A DNA stretch of 32,431 nucleotides, taken from assembly GCA_040757695.1 (NCBI GenBank), contig JBFLWK010000019.1, positions 1-32,431 on the forward strand, written 5' to 3'. Position numbers and translations under genes: made by a program. The notes beneath the pieces are model-generated. The model ran no database searches. It saw nothing but the letters and a program-made list of their open reading frames with translations, and was not told where the DNA came from. Shown piece by piece: positions 15,123-22,615 of this stretch; the stretch's first letter is position 1, and each line of letters opens with the position of its first letter. This DNA is from Elusimicrobiota bacterium. GTDB lineage: Bacteria > Elusimicrobiota > UBA8919.

Positions 15123-16036
15123 CTGCGAAAATTATTGATGGCAACAAAATTGCCGAAGGAATAAAAGCAGAAGTAAAAGCAGAAATAGAAAGATTGAAAG
15201 AAAAACCGATGCTTGTCGCGATACAAGTTGGCGATAATCCTGCAAGTCAGGTTTATATAAAAAATCAAAAGTCATCTTGTGAAGAAGCAGGTATAATATA
15301 CAATCTTGTCCAGTTTGACAATAGTATAACAGAAGACAATTTGATTGCTGAGATAGAAAAAATAAACCGAGATGAGAAAGTTACCGGGATAATTTTACAG
15401 ATGCCGCTACCCACACATATCAATTCAAGACGGATTCAGATGGCACTCTTGCCTGAAAAAGATGTTGAAGGTGTTTCACCAGTCAATCTTGGCAAACTTT
15501 TATATGCTGATGTGAAACCAATTGTTGCGCCCTGTACTGCACTTGCGGTTATGGAATGTATAAAATCAACCGATGTAGAACTCAAAGGCAAAGAGACAGT
15601 AATTGTCGGGCATAGCGAAATTGTTGGTAAACCAGTTACACTTATGCTTTTGTCTTCACTTTTAGAATCTGCGACACCAACAGTTTGTCATATAGCAACA
15701 AAAGATTTAGCAAGCCATACAAAACGAGCGGAGATTTTGATAGTTGCTGTCGGAAAGGCAGGACTTATCAAAGGTGATATGATAAAAGAAGGTGCAATTG
15801 TGATAGATGTCGGAATAAATCGTGTTCCTGTAAAAAAGGGGGGAGATGAAAAAGGCGAGCCAGTAATTGACGAAAAAACAGGTAAGCCAAAAATGAAAAC
15901 AGTAGGCGATGTTATTTTTGCTGAGGCGGTGAATGTTGCAGCATATATCACACCTGTTCCAGGTGGTGTTGGTGCAGTTACAACATCAATGCTATTAAAA
16001 AACCTGTTAAGTCTCTATCTTCAAAAGAAAAAATAA
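15119..16036 (+). CDS. folD: Methylenetetrahydrofolate dehydrogenase (FolD) lacking the cyclohydrolase lysine
   Basis: FolD reduces methenyl-THF to methylene-THF with NAD(P)H and is normally also a cyclohydrolase. The 305-residue protein has VGDNPASQVY, ILQMPLP with Gln94 kept, KDVEG, VIVGHSEIVGKP and TPVPGGVGAVT. The catalytic Lys (E. coli Lys54, human Lys56) is replaced by Gln50 (CAA, 15266-15268), and the Asp of KDVDG is Glu117. The folate-side motif PCTP reads PCTA. It is thus probably a dehydrogenase only, paired with FchA. A charged insert near 240-262 (GGDEKGEPVIDEKTGKP) is longer than usual. It is the last gene before a new promoter. Confidence 0.9.
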   Translation: MTAKIIDGNKIAEGIKAEVKAEIERLKEKPMLVAIQVGDNPASQVYIKNQKSSCEEAGIIYNLVQFDNSITEDNLIAEIEKINRDEKVTGIILQMPLPTHINSRRIQMALLPEKDVEGVSPVNLGKLLYADVKPIVAPCTALAVMECIKSTDVELKGKETVIVGHSEIVGKPVTLMLLSSLLESATPTVCHIATKDLASHTKRAEILIVAVGKAGLIKGDMIKEGAIVIDVGINRVPVKKGGDEKGEPVIDEKTGKPKMKTVGDVIFAEAVNVAAYITPVPGGVGAVTTSMLLKNLLSLYLQKKK

Positions 16037-16054
16037 AAAAAAATCTTTTTCCAC

Positions 16055-16083
16055 TTGACAAATTTTTGTCAATTTGATATACT
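16055..16083 (+). promoter_or_regulatory. Sigma-70-type promoter with overlapping palindrome
   Basis: TTGACA (16055-16060) and TATACT (16078-16083) are 17 bp apart. TTGACAAA and TTTGTCAA (16055-16072) form a perfect palindrome with a 2-nt centre covering the -35 box, which suits a repressor site. The expected start near 16090 is only about 5 nt before the ATG at 16095, so the transcript may be nearly leaderless. Confidence 0.8.
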
Positions 16084-16094
16084 TAACGAAGTTT

Positions 16095-17108
16095 ATGGAA
16101 ACTAAATATATCAACAACCAAAACTGGCAGAACTTTTTGTTAAATCAGATAGAAAAATATGATATTTTTTCGCTTTTTGTAGCCGACGAGAATAACTATA
16201 ATTATTCAAAACTATCTTCTAAAAACTTAAATGAGACAGTTATTGGTAAATATCGTGCCCAGGTACCGATTAAAACATTTTTCTTTCCACCAGTCGAAAA
16301 AATAATTCCTGCTGCTGAAAAAAAACCAAAAATTATAATTGGCATAAAAGCATGCGAACTGGTTCATCTTCGGTTGTTTGACAGTATATTTCTGGGTGGT
16401 GAATACAGAGACACTGTTTATGAAGAAGCGAGAAAAAACACAATAATAATTTCTGCTGATTGCACATCTGCGAAGGAATGTTGTTTCTGTTCTGTTATTG
16501 ACGGTCAGCCATATGCGACATCAGGTTTTGATATAAATCTTCGGCCTGTTGGAAACGGGTTTGTTGTTGAAATTTTAAGCGAAAAGGGTAAAGAACTCGT
16601 TAAAAAAAATGAACATCTTTTCCAGGATATAGTTCAAAACTACATAATTGAATCCGAAAGAAACAGAAGAAGCGTTAACGAACAGGTTATAAGAATAAAT
16701 ATAAAGAAGAATATAAATTTTACAAAGCGACTTAACAAGGCGGTTAATTCAGTCAACCCAGAATTCTGGAATGAGGTTTCTAAAGAATGCGTTGAATGTG
16801 GTGGCTGCAGATTTGTCTGTTCAAGTTGTTATTGTTTTTTGCTTGGTGAGCTTCCGGATTTTGAGAAATATCGGTTATGGGATGCCTGTCAGTTTAAGGG
16901 CTATGCGCGTGTAGCAGGTGGTGCTAATCCTAAGCCGACAAAAGAAAAACGGTATAAAAACTTGTATTCTTGCAAGTTTGATTACCGGTATACAAATTTC
17001 GGTTTCTATGCCTGTAGCGGGTGTGGTAGATGTATTGAGGTTTGTCCTGCAGAAATAGATATAAGAGAAGTAATAACGCAGATTTCCGCAGATGAAGTAC
17101 GCAGATGA
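16095..17108 (+). CDS. Sulfhydrogenase beta / AsrA-like iron-sulfur protein
   Basis: This family (hydrogenase HydB/ShyB, sulfite reductase AsrA) carries electrons between an FAD/NAD(P) subunit and a catalytic partner. The 337 residues include FFFPPVEKI, IIGIKACELVHLRLFDSIF and ADCTSAKECCFCS in the N-terminal part, then two [4Fe-4S] motifs near the C-terminus: CVECGGCRFVCSSC and CSGCGRCIEVCPAEI. The upstream TTG at 16074 lies inside the promoter, so ATG 16095 is the start. The gene is paired with a gamma-type FAD subunit. Its hydrogenase partner is not of the usual group 3b, so it may serve the soluble hydrogenase or MetFV; this is inference. The last residues are encoded by a repeat. Confidence 0.85.
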   Translation: METKYINNQNWQNFLLNQIEKYDIFSLFVADENNYNYSKLSSKNLNETVIGKYRAQVPIKTFFFPPVEKIIPAAEKKPKIIIGIKACELVHLRLFDSIFLGGEYRDTVYEEARKNTIIISADCTSAKECCFCSVIDGQPYATSGFDINLRPVGNGFVVEILSEKGKELVKKNEHLFQDIVQNYIIESERNRRSVNEQVIRINIKKNINFTKRLNKAVNSVNPEFWNEVSKECVECGGCRFVCSSCYCFLLGELPDFEKYRLWDACQFKGYARVAGGANPKPTKEKRYKNLYSCKFDYRYTNFGFYACSGCGRCIEVCPAEIDIREVITQISADEVRR

Positions 17109-17158
17109 CCGCGGATAGAAAACGCAGATGACCGCAGATTTATCAGCGGTCATCTGCG
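17077..17158 (+). repeat. 23-bp repeat x 3 plus inverted copy between the beta and gamma genes
   Basis: CGCAGAT-like units start at 17077, 17087, 17100, 17110, 17123 and 17133, alternating 10 and 13 bp. CGCAGATGACCGC (17123-17135) pairs with GCGGTCATCTGCG (17146-17158), giving a 13-bp stem and 10-nt loop. It encodes the end of the upstream protein and reaches the next start region. Confidence 0.85.
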
Positions 17159-17173
17159 ATGTTATCAGCGATT

Positions 17174-17992
17174 ATGAAAAATATTTATCAACCTATTAAA
17201 TCAGAAATAATAAAAGTCAGCGATGAAAGCCCGAATATAAAAACATTTACATTAAAACCATCGGAAAGGATTTCGTTTGCAACAGGACAGTTCATAGAAT
17301 TAGCAGTTGACGGTATCGGTGAAGCGCCGTTTACACCTTCGTCATCGCCTTTTGAAACAGAGACAATAGATGTTACAATAATGCAAGTCGGCTATGTCAC
17401 CGAAAAAATACATCAATTAAAAAAAGGTGATATTGTCGGTATCCGCGGTCCATATGGCAAGGGCTATCCTATAGATCAAATGTTCAATAAAGAAGTATTG
17501 ATATTAGGTGGTGGTGTTGGTATGGCGCCGCTTCGCTCATTTTTGTTAACTTTAATTAATCAAATTGATAAATTCAGAAAAATTATTTTATGTTACGGTG
17601 CCAAAAGTCCAGAAGATATAATTTACAAATTGGAATTTGAAAAATGGAAAAAAATAAAAAAACTGGAAATATTGCAAAGCGTAGATAAGTGTCCAACAGG
17701 TGTATGGAAAGGAACGATTGGTGTTGTGACCTGTCTTTTGGATAAAGTAAAAGTTGACCTAAAAAATGTTGTTTCGGTTGTATGTGGTCCACCTGTTATG
17801 ATGAAGTTTGGCACGAAAAGACTTTTAGAATACGGTTTTGTACCTGAACAGATTTATCTTTCTATGGAAAAGAATATGTCCTGCGGTTTAGGGAAATGCG
17901 GGCATTGTCAGTTAGGACCTTATTTTGTTTGCAAAGACGGTCCTGTTTTTACTTACGATAAAATAAAGGACTTTGAAGAAATCTGGGATTAA
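17174..17992 (+). CDS. Sulfhydrogenase gamma / AsrB-like FAD-NAD(P) reductase subunit
   Basis: A ferredoxin-NADP reductase-type subunit that should bind FAD, NAD(P)H and one [2Fe-2S] cluster. From ATG 17174 it has 272 residues; ATG 17159 lies in the repeat stem and is less likely. Motifs are GIRGPYGKGYP (about 93-103), GGGVGMAPLRS for nucleotide binding, CGPPVMMKF, and the C-terminal CGLGKCGHC with a later Cys. It forms a pair with the preceding iron-sulfur protein, as in sulfhydrogenase and anaerobic sulfite reductase. No ribosome binding site is visible. Likely role: a diaphorase module linking NAD(P) to hydrogenase or folate reduction. Confidence 0.85.
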   Translation: MKNIYQPIKSEIIKVSDESPNIKTFTLKPSERISFATGQFIELAVDGIGEAPFTPSSSPFETETIDVTIMQVGYVTEKIHQLKKGDIVGIRGPYGKGYPIDQMFNKEVLILGGGVGMAPLRSFLLTLINQIDKFRKIILCYGAKSPEDIIYKLEFEKWKKIKKLEILQSVDKCPTGVWKGTIGVVTCLLDKVKVDLKNVVSVVCGPPVMMKFGTKRLLEYGFVPEQIYLSMEKNMSCGLGKCGHCQLGPYFVCKDGPVFTYDKIKDFEEIWD

Positions 17993-17995
17993 AAT

Positions 17996-18190
17996 ATGAA
18001 CAAAAGACAAAGAGAGTTTATTGTAAATATATGTGAGAAAATTATCGTTTATGTGCTAACCATTGCTATTATTGGACAGGCGTTAGAAAAAGGAGTTTCG
18101 GTCCGAGGATTTATAATTCTTTTTATATTATCTACAATTTTGTTTATTATTGGATTAATTGTATCGTCGGAAATAAAGGAGGAAAGATGA
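17996..18190 (+). CDS. Small two-helix membrane protein
   Basis: The family is not recognised. The 64-residue product has two predicted membrane helices (about 14-28 and 36-57) joined by a short loop with KGVSVRG, and a charged tail. It starts 3 nt after the FAD subunit and overlaps the next 34-residue gene by 4 nt (ATGA), so it is part of the same operon. It may be a small subunit or anchor. Confidence 0.6.
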   Translation: MNKRQREFIVNICEKIIVYVLTIAIIGQALEKGVSVRGFIILFILSTILFIIGLIVSSEIKEER

Positions 18191-18291
18191 GTTTTGAGAA
18201 TACTCTAATTTTTGTTATGGGATTTTTTGTGGTTTTATTTGGTTCCATAGTAATAATTGATTACCTGAAACGTAAAAAGGCAGCAAGATAA
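18187..18291 (+). CDS. 34-residue single-pass membrane protein
   Basis: A micro-gene with one hydrophobic helix (about residues 7-25, LIFVMGFFVVLFGSIVII) and a basic tail KRKKAAR. The start overlaps the stop of the previous gene (ATGA), AAAGGAGGAAAG lies just upstream, and the stop is 2 nt before the next ATG. This tight packing supports real translation. The shape recalls small accessory subunits such as CydX or KdpF, but no homology is claimed. It resembles the micro-gene at 25596-25706 in design. Confidence 0.6.
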   Translation: MSFENTLIFVMGFFVVLFGSIVIIDYLKRKKAAR

Positions 18292-18293
18292 CA

Positions 18294-18788
18294 ATGTCTA
18301 AAAAAATTCTTATTGATTTAGAAAAATATTATAAAACCAAAAACTTTTTAGCAGAGTGCAGTTATTTTTATCATCAACTAACTGCCAATGATGCCCCTAA
18401 AAACAACGGGGTTGAAAAACTACTGTCAAAAGCGGCACAATTTGTTATTTGCCGTCAATGCAAAAGAGCTGATTGCATCCTTGCCTGTCCAAATGAAGCG
18501 CTTGAAAAGAATAAAGATGGTATTTTAGAAAGACATAATTTCAGATGCACATCATGTAAAAGTTGTTCGGTTGCATGTCCATTTGGCACAATTTATCCGG
18601 AAATTTTGTCGTATAAGACCGCACAATGCGATTATTGTATTGATAGATGCAACGGTAAACCGCCAAAGTGTGTTGAGACAGACAAAACGGGGATTTTGAG
18701 TTGGGTTGATATAGAAGCAGACGAAACAAAAAGCATTTACAAAATTTCAGATAAACTTTTGGTATATTCGTTGAAGTGGCACAAATAA
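18294..18788 (+). CDS. Ferredoxin-like electron-transfer protein (HycB type)
   Basis: A 164-residue cytosolic protein with several [4Fe-4S] motifs: CRQCKRADCILACP (about 53-66), CTSCKSCSVACP (about 83-94), and a pattern CDYCIDRCNGKPPKC (about 109-123). The arrangement is that of HycB/HydN/CooF proteins that link dehydrogenases to membrane hydrogenases. It is the last gene before the membrane hydrogenase operon, separated from it by an 82-bp repeat element. It could connect formate dehydrogenase or the diaphorase pair to the membrane complex. Confidence 0.85.
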   Translation: MSKKILIDLEKYYKTKNFLAECSYFYHQLTANDAPKNNGVEKLLSKAAQFVICRQCKRADCILACPNEALEKNKDGILERHNFRCTSCKSCSVACPFGTIYPEILSYKTAQCDYCIDRCNGKPPKCVETDKTGILSWVDIEADETKSIYKISDKLLVYSLKWHK

Positions 18789-18790
18789 CA

Positions 18791-18872
18791 GTTTAGAGTG
18801 TAGAGAATTTAGTTTAGAGAAAACTCAAAAACTCTAAACTCTAAACTCTAAACTCTGAACTCTAAACTCTAA
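18791..18872 (+). repeat. Empty inverted repeat element (4 x 7 and 5 x 7) before the nuoH-like gene
   Basis: Left arm 18791-18818 has units GTTTAGA, GTGTAGA, GAATTTA and GTTTAGA. Right arm 18832-18866 has five CTCTAAA-type units plus a partial one, inverted to the left. The final A is the first base of the nuoH-like ATG, so there is no separate ribosome binding site. The left arm is nearly the same as those at 29083 and 30787. Confidence 0.9.
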
Positions 18873-19765
18873 TGAAATTACTTTTTGAATTTATTATTTT
18901 TCCGGGATTTTTATTCACAGCTGCTGTTGGAATGGTTTTTTCTTGGATTGACCGCAAGGTTACTGCACGGGTTCAATGGCGGAAGGGGCCGCCTTTCTTT
19001 CAGCCGCTTTATGATTTCGTAAAACTTCTTGGTAAAGAAACTATTGTGCCATCGTCGGCGAATTCAACAGTTTTCCTGTTAACACCGCTTGTCGCAATCG
19101 CATCCACGACACTTGCATCATTTATTCTATGGAAAGCGCTTTTGAATCCGCAATCACTTTTTGTCGGCGATTTAATAGTTGTAATTTATCTGTTGGCAAT
19201 TACACCAATCGCTGTGATTTTAGGCGCTTCTTCTTCTGCTAATCCGATTGCTGCACTTGCTGCATCAAGAGAGATGAAACTATTCCTATCATATGAATTA
19301 CCATTTGTGTTTTCAGTTTTAGTACCTGTAATAAAATTACAAACAATAAAACTTGGCGAGATTGTATCATATCAGCAAATATCAGGCATAGTTTTTAATT
19401 CATTTTCAGGCATTATTGCATTTATTATATTTCTTTTAACAATTCAAGCGAAATTAGGGCTTGTGCCGTTTGATGTCGCGGAAGCCGAGACGGAAATCGC
19501 TGGTGGTGTTTTTATAGAGTATTCCGGTGTGCCACTTGCATTACATAAATTAAATCGGATAATGCTGCTGTTTGTGATACCAGTTTTTTCAGCAGTGTTG
19601 TTTTTTGGCGGCAAAATTTTAGGCGCTGTTGCAGTTCTGGTTTTAATAATTCTGATAAGGAACACAAACCCGAGAGTAAGAATAGACCAGGCGATAAAAT
19701 TTTTCTGGCGTAGTTGCCTGATTTGTTCAATTTTTGCAGTAATTCTGGCGACGGTCAGATTTTAA
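18872..19765 (+). CDS. Membrane hydrogenase NuoH/EchB/MbhM-like subunit
   Basis: A 297-residue polytopic protein of the complex I NuoH family that anchors the hydrogenase arm to the membrane arm. Conserved sequence includes WIDRKVTARVQWRKGPPFFQPLYDFVKLLGKE in the first cytoplasmic loop, ASREMKLFLSYELP, and PFDVAEAETEIAGGVFIEYSG with its acidic residues. The length fits Ech/Mbh forms, which are shorter than respiratory NuoH. It opens the operon, yet the next hydrogenase subunit gene is 1.5 kb downstream because a CsgG-VWA gene intervenes. A heptad repeat abuts its start codon. Confidence 0.92.
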   Translation: MKLLFEFIIFPGFLFTAAVGMVFSWIDRKVTARVQWRKGPPFFQPLYDFVKLLGKETIVPSSANSTVFLLTPLVAIASTTLASFILWKALLNPQSLFVGDLIVVIYLLAITPIAVILGASSSANPIAALAASREMKLFLSYELPFVFSVLVPVIKLQTIKLGEIVSYQQISGIVFNSFSGIIAFIIFLLTIQAKLGLVPFDVAEAETEIAGGVFIEYSGVPLALHKLNRIMLLFVIPVFSAVLFFGGKILGAVAVLVLIILIRNTNPRVRIDQAIKFFWRSCLICSIFAVILATVRF

Positions 19766-19779
19766 GGAGAAAAACCTTT

Positions 19780-21333
19780 ATGAATAAATCAATGAAGTTG
19801 GCATTCTTTGTCCTTTTAATGGCATCGCAAACCGCATTTTCGGCGGAGTTGGAAAAACTTGCATTAAAACTTGAAGAAGGAATAAGAGATTATCAGAATA
19901 TAAAAATGGCTGTGCTTGAATTTCCATATACAAGCCATAAACCGTCGGAAGGGCCGATAATCATACAGGAAAGATTAACGACTAATTTTGCACAAAACAA
20001 GAAAATAACCCTAATAGAGAGAAATTTATTGAAGAAAGTTCTTGTTGAATTAAACCTGCAATCCTCAGGTGCTATAGATGAAGATACTACGAAGAAATTA
20101 GGCAAGATTTTAGGTGCGGATGCCGTGGTTACGGGAACTTTGAATGACTTGGAAAATGAGGAAGTTGAAATAAACGCAAGGATAGTTCAAACTGAGACAG
20201 GTAAAATACTCTCGGCTGCAAACACAACAATAAAGAAAACATGGAAAGATACAGCCGCCCCACCCCAACCACCATCAACAACTTATTCTAAAAAACCGCT
20301 TGTACAGGTAGCGATTCTGCTTGATACTTCAGGCAGTATGGATGGACTTATAAATCAGGCGAGAACACAATTATGGAAAATAGTAAACGAACTTGTTTCA
20401 TCTGAAAAAAATGGAAGTCAACCTACTATTGAAGTTGCACTTTATGAATATGGTAATTCAGGATTATCACCGCAGAACGGGTATATAAGACAGGTTCAAA
20501 CTTTTACAACTGATTTGGATAAAATCGCCAGTGAACTTTTTGCACTCAAAACAAACGGTGGTGATGAGTACTGCGGGTATGTTATAAAAGAGTCAGTCAA
20601 CAACCTTAAGTGGAGTAAGTTTGACGATGTTTATAAAACAATTTTTATTGCAGGGAATGAACCGTTTACACAGGGTGCTGTTGATTTCAAACAGGCGGTT
20701 TCGTTAGCCAAAGCAAAAGGAATATTTGTGAATACGATTTTCTGTGGCAGAAGACAGGAAGGCATTGCAACGCAATGGAAAGCCGGCGCTGACCTTGCTG
20801 ACGGTGAGTACACGAACATTGACCAATCGGCACCCGTAGCGACAATTACGGCGCCCCAGGATGATAAAATAACAGAACTTGGTATGGAGTTAAACAAGAC
20901 ATACATTGCTTATGGTAAGGAATCGCCGAAAGCACTGGCGAAGCAAAAGAAAGTAAACCAATTATCTAAATCTGCAGGTCCGACAGTTATGGCTGAAAAA
21001 TATGTGGCTCAGGCAAAATCTGTCGGTTCCAGTTCTTCTTGGGATTTGGTATCTGCAATAGAAAGCGGTGCAATAAAAAAAGATGACATAAAAAAAGATG
21101 ATCTGCCTGAAGAATTAAGGAAAATGAACAAAAATGAGATTGATAAATACATAGACCAGAAACTTGATGAAAGAAAAAAAATAAGAGAACAAATTTCTGA
21201 ACTTCAAGAAGAAAGAAAAAAATATATTGCTCAGAAAGAAAAAGAAACGACGGGTGCTCCGGCTACTCTGGATAAGGCCGTCATAGATGCAGTTCATAAA
21301 CAAGCATTAAATAAAGGATTTAAGTTTAAATGA
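19780..21333 (+). CDS. Secreted CsgG-like / von Willebrand A domain protein
   Basis: From ATG 19780 (AAGGAGA 10 nt upstream) the 517-residue protein has a signal peptide ending near AFSAE. A CsgG/FlgO-like domain (about 38-150) contains IKMAVLEFPY, ITLIERNLLKKVL and LGADAVVTGTL. A VWA domain (about 175-370) has the MIDAS sequence LLDTSGSMDGLI and a later IAGNEPFTQG. The C-terminal third is charged with probable coiled coil (about 450-500). It should act in the periplasm. It overlaps the NuoB-like gene by 4 nt (ATGA), so it is coupled to the hydrogenase operon, which is not a usual partner. Its function here is unknown. Confidence 0.85.
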   Translation: MNKSMKLAFFVLLMASQTAFSAELEKLALKLEEGIRDYQNIKMAVLEFPYTSHKPSEGPIIIQERLTTNFAQNKKITLIERNLLKKVLVELNLQSSGAIDEDTTKKLGKILGADAVVTGTLNDLENEEVEINARIVQTETGKILSAANTTIKKTWKDTAAPPQPPSTTYSKKPLVQVAILLDTSGSMDGLINQARTQLWKIVNELVSSEKNGSQPTIEVALYEYGNSGLSPQNGYIRQVQTFTTDLDKIASELFALKTNGGDEYCGYVIKESVNNLKWSKFDDVYKTIFIAGNEPFTQGAVDFKQAVSLAKAKGIFVNTIFCGRRQEGIATQWKAGADLADGEYTNIDQSAPVATITAPQDDKITELGMELNKTYIAYGKESPKALAKQKKVNQLSKSAGPTVMAEKYVAQAKSVGSSSSWDLVSAIESGAIKKDDIKKDDLPEELRKMNKNEIDKYIDQKLDERKKIREQISELQEERKKYIAQKEKETTGAPATLDKAVIDAVHKQALNKGFKFK

Positions 21334-21764
21334 ATTCTACTTCCATAAAAATAAAGGCGTTAACAAAATCAATCTGGGTATTTCATGTAGCGTGCAGTCC
21401 GTGTAACAACTGTGATATTGAGATTTTGGATGCACTTACTCCGAGATACGATTTGGAAAGATTCGGTATCCAACTTGTCGGTTCTGTTCGCCATGCGGAT
21501 GCCTTGCTTGTTACCGGTATGGTGAATAAAAAAGTTGTAGATAGAGTAAAACGGTTGTATGAACAGGCACCTAAACCATGTGTTGTAATTGCTGTTGGCG
21601 GTTGCGCCTGTTCAGAGACGATATTCAGGGATTCATATAATGCCTGCGGACCTATTGATAAAATTATTCCGGTGAACGCATATATTCCCGGATGTCCGCC
21701 AAAACCGGAAGCAATAATAATGGGTGTTGTAAAACTGGTAAAAGCGTTGAAGGGAGAAAGTTAA
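21330..21764 (+). CDS. Membrane hydrogenase small subunit (NuoB/EchC/MbhJ-like)
   Basis: It carries the [4Fe-4S] cluster next to the NiFe site. The 144 residues contain ACSPCNNCDIE (about 21-31), GGCACSET (about 90-97) and IPGCPPKPE (about 122-130), which supply the cluster ligands. The short length without a ferredoxin extension is normal for group 4 hydrogenases. The start overlaps the VWA gene. The stop codon TAA lies in a 4 x 7 repeat that fills the gap to the NuoC-like gene. Confidence 0.92.
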   Translation: MNSTSIKIKALTKSIWVFHVACSPCNNCDIEILDALTPRYDLERFGIQLVGSVRHADALLVTGMVNKKVVDRVKRLYEQAPKPCVVIAVGGCACSETIFRDSYNACGPIDKIIPVNAYIPGCPPKPEAIIMGVVKLVKALKGES

Positions 21765-21787
21765 AAGTTAAAGGTTAAAAGTCAAAA
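21760..21787 (+). repeat. 4 x 7 bp repeat between NuoB-like and NuoC-like genes
   Basis: Units GTTAAAA, GTTAAAG, GTTAAAA and GTCAAAA in exact 7-bp phase. It supplies the upstream stop codon and ends 3 nt before the next ATG. Confidence 0.85.
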
Positions 21788-21790
21788 TTT

Positions 21791-22231
21791 ATGGATGTGA
21801 TTGAGAAAATAAAAGAGAAACTTGGCAACAAAATCAAAAAATTTGTAGAATATAATCCACGCAGGTTTTATATTGATGTTTTACCATCGGATATTGTAGA
21901 AGTTGCCAGAATTTTATTTAATGACTTTGAATTGAGATTTATTATTGCATCGGGTGTTGACAGACGAGACGGGCTTGAGATACTTTACCATTTTTCAGAA
22001 GATAAAACTGGAAAAATTGTATCAATTCGCGTTTTAATTCCTGATAAAGAAAAACCGGAAATTGAAACAATCTCAAAAGTGATAAAAGGTGCTGAGTGGA
22101 TTGAAAGGGAAATGTGGGAACTTCTGGGTATAAACTTCAAAGGTCATCCGAATCTAAAACATCTTTTGTTGCGCGACGACTGGCCAAGTTGCAATTATCC
22201 GTTAAGGCAAGGTCAGGGTGAGAGAAAATGA
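21791..22231 (+). CDS. Membrane hydrogenase NuoC/EchD/MbhK-like subunit
   Basis: A 146-residue structural subunit of the peripheral arm. The family signature is near the C-terminus: AEWIEREMWELLGINFKGHPNLKHLLLRDDW, followed by a YPLR motif. The order NuoB, NuoC, NuoD matches the usual hydrogenase/complex I order apart from a coiled-coil gene inserted before NuoD. No ribosome binding site of normal strength is visible because a repeat lies just upstream. Confidence 0.9.
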   Translation: MDVIEKIKEKLGNKIKKFVEYNPRRFYIDVLPSDIVEVARILFNDFELRFIIASGVDRRDGLEILYHFSEDKTGKIVSIRVLIPDKEKPEIETISKVIKGAEWIEREMWELLGINFKGHPNLKHLLLRDDWPSCNYPLRQGQGERK

Positions 22232-22258
22232 GAAAACCACACGGAAGGTGAAATCAAG

Positions 22259-22615
22259 ATGAGTGTAGCCGATATAGCCAAGGCATTAGGTAAAGTTGTT
22301 CAGAACTTGATTGTGCCTGAACTGCGTGCTATAAGAACCGAGTTAGAACATCATAATGAACAGTTCGGACAAATTGATAAGCGGTTTGAACAAGTTGATA
22401 AACGGTTTGAGCAAGTTGATAAACGGTTTGAAATGGTTTTTGATGAATTAAAATCTATGCGAAAAGATATGGAAGAAATAAAAGTCGGTCAAGCACAAAT
22501 ACTTGCCAAACTTGAGTTAGACCATCGGATGACAAGAATAGAAACAATAATTGAAAAAGCAGGATTATTCACAGGAATTGCTAGAGAAAAGACGGAAAAC
22601 TACAAACCAAAATGA
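22259..22615 (+). CDS. Coiled-coil protein with 21-bp internal repeats
   Basis: The function is not known. The 118-residue protein opens VADIAKALGKVVQNLIVPEL, then has a long coiled coil (about 30-80) with the 7-residue unit DKRFEQV repeated three times. Those heptads are 21-bp near-identical DNA repeats (about 22375-22430), so length could vary by slippage. There is no membrane segment. It overlaps the catalytic hydrogenase subunit by 4 nt (ATGA). Similar small coiled-coil proteins are common in candidate-phylum genomes, sometimes beside toxin-antitoxin genes, but no such partner is present here. Confidence 0.7.
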   Translation: MSVADIAKALGKVVQNLIVPELRAIRTELEHHNEQFGQIDKRFEQVDKRFEQVDKRFEMVFDELKSMRKDMEEIKVGQAQILAKLELDHRMTRIETIIEKAGLFTGIAREKTENYKPK

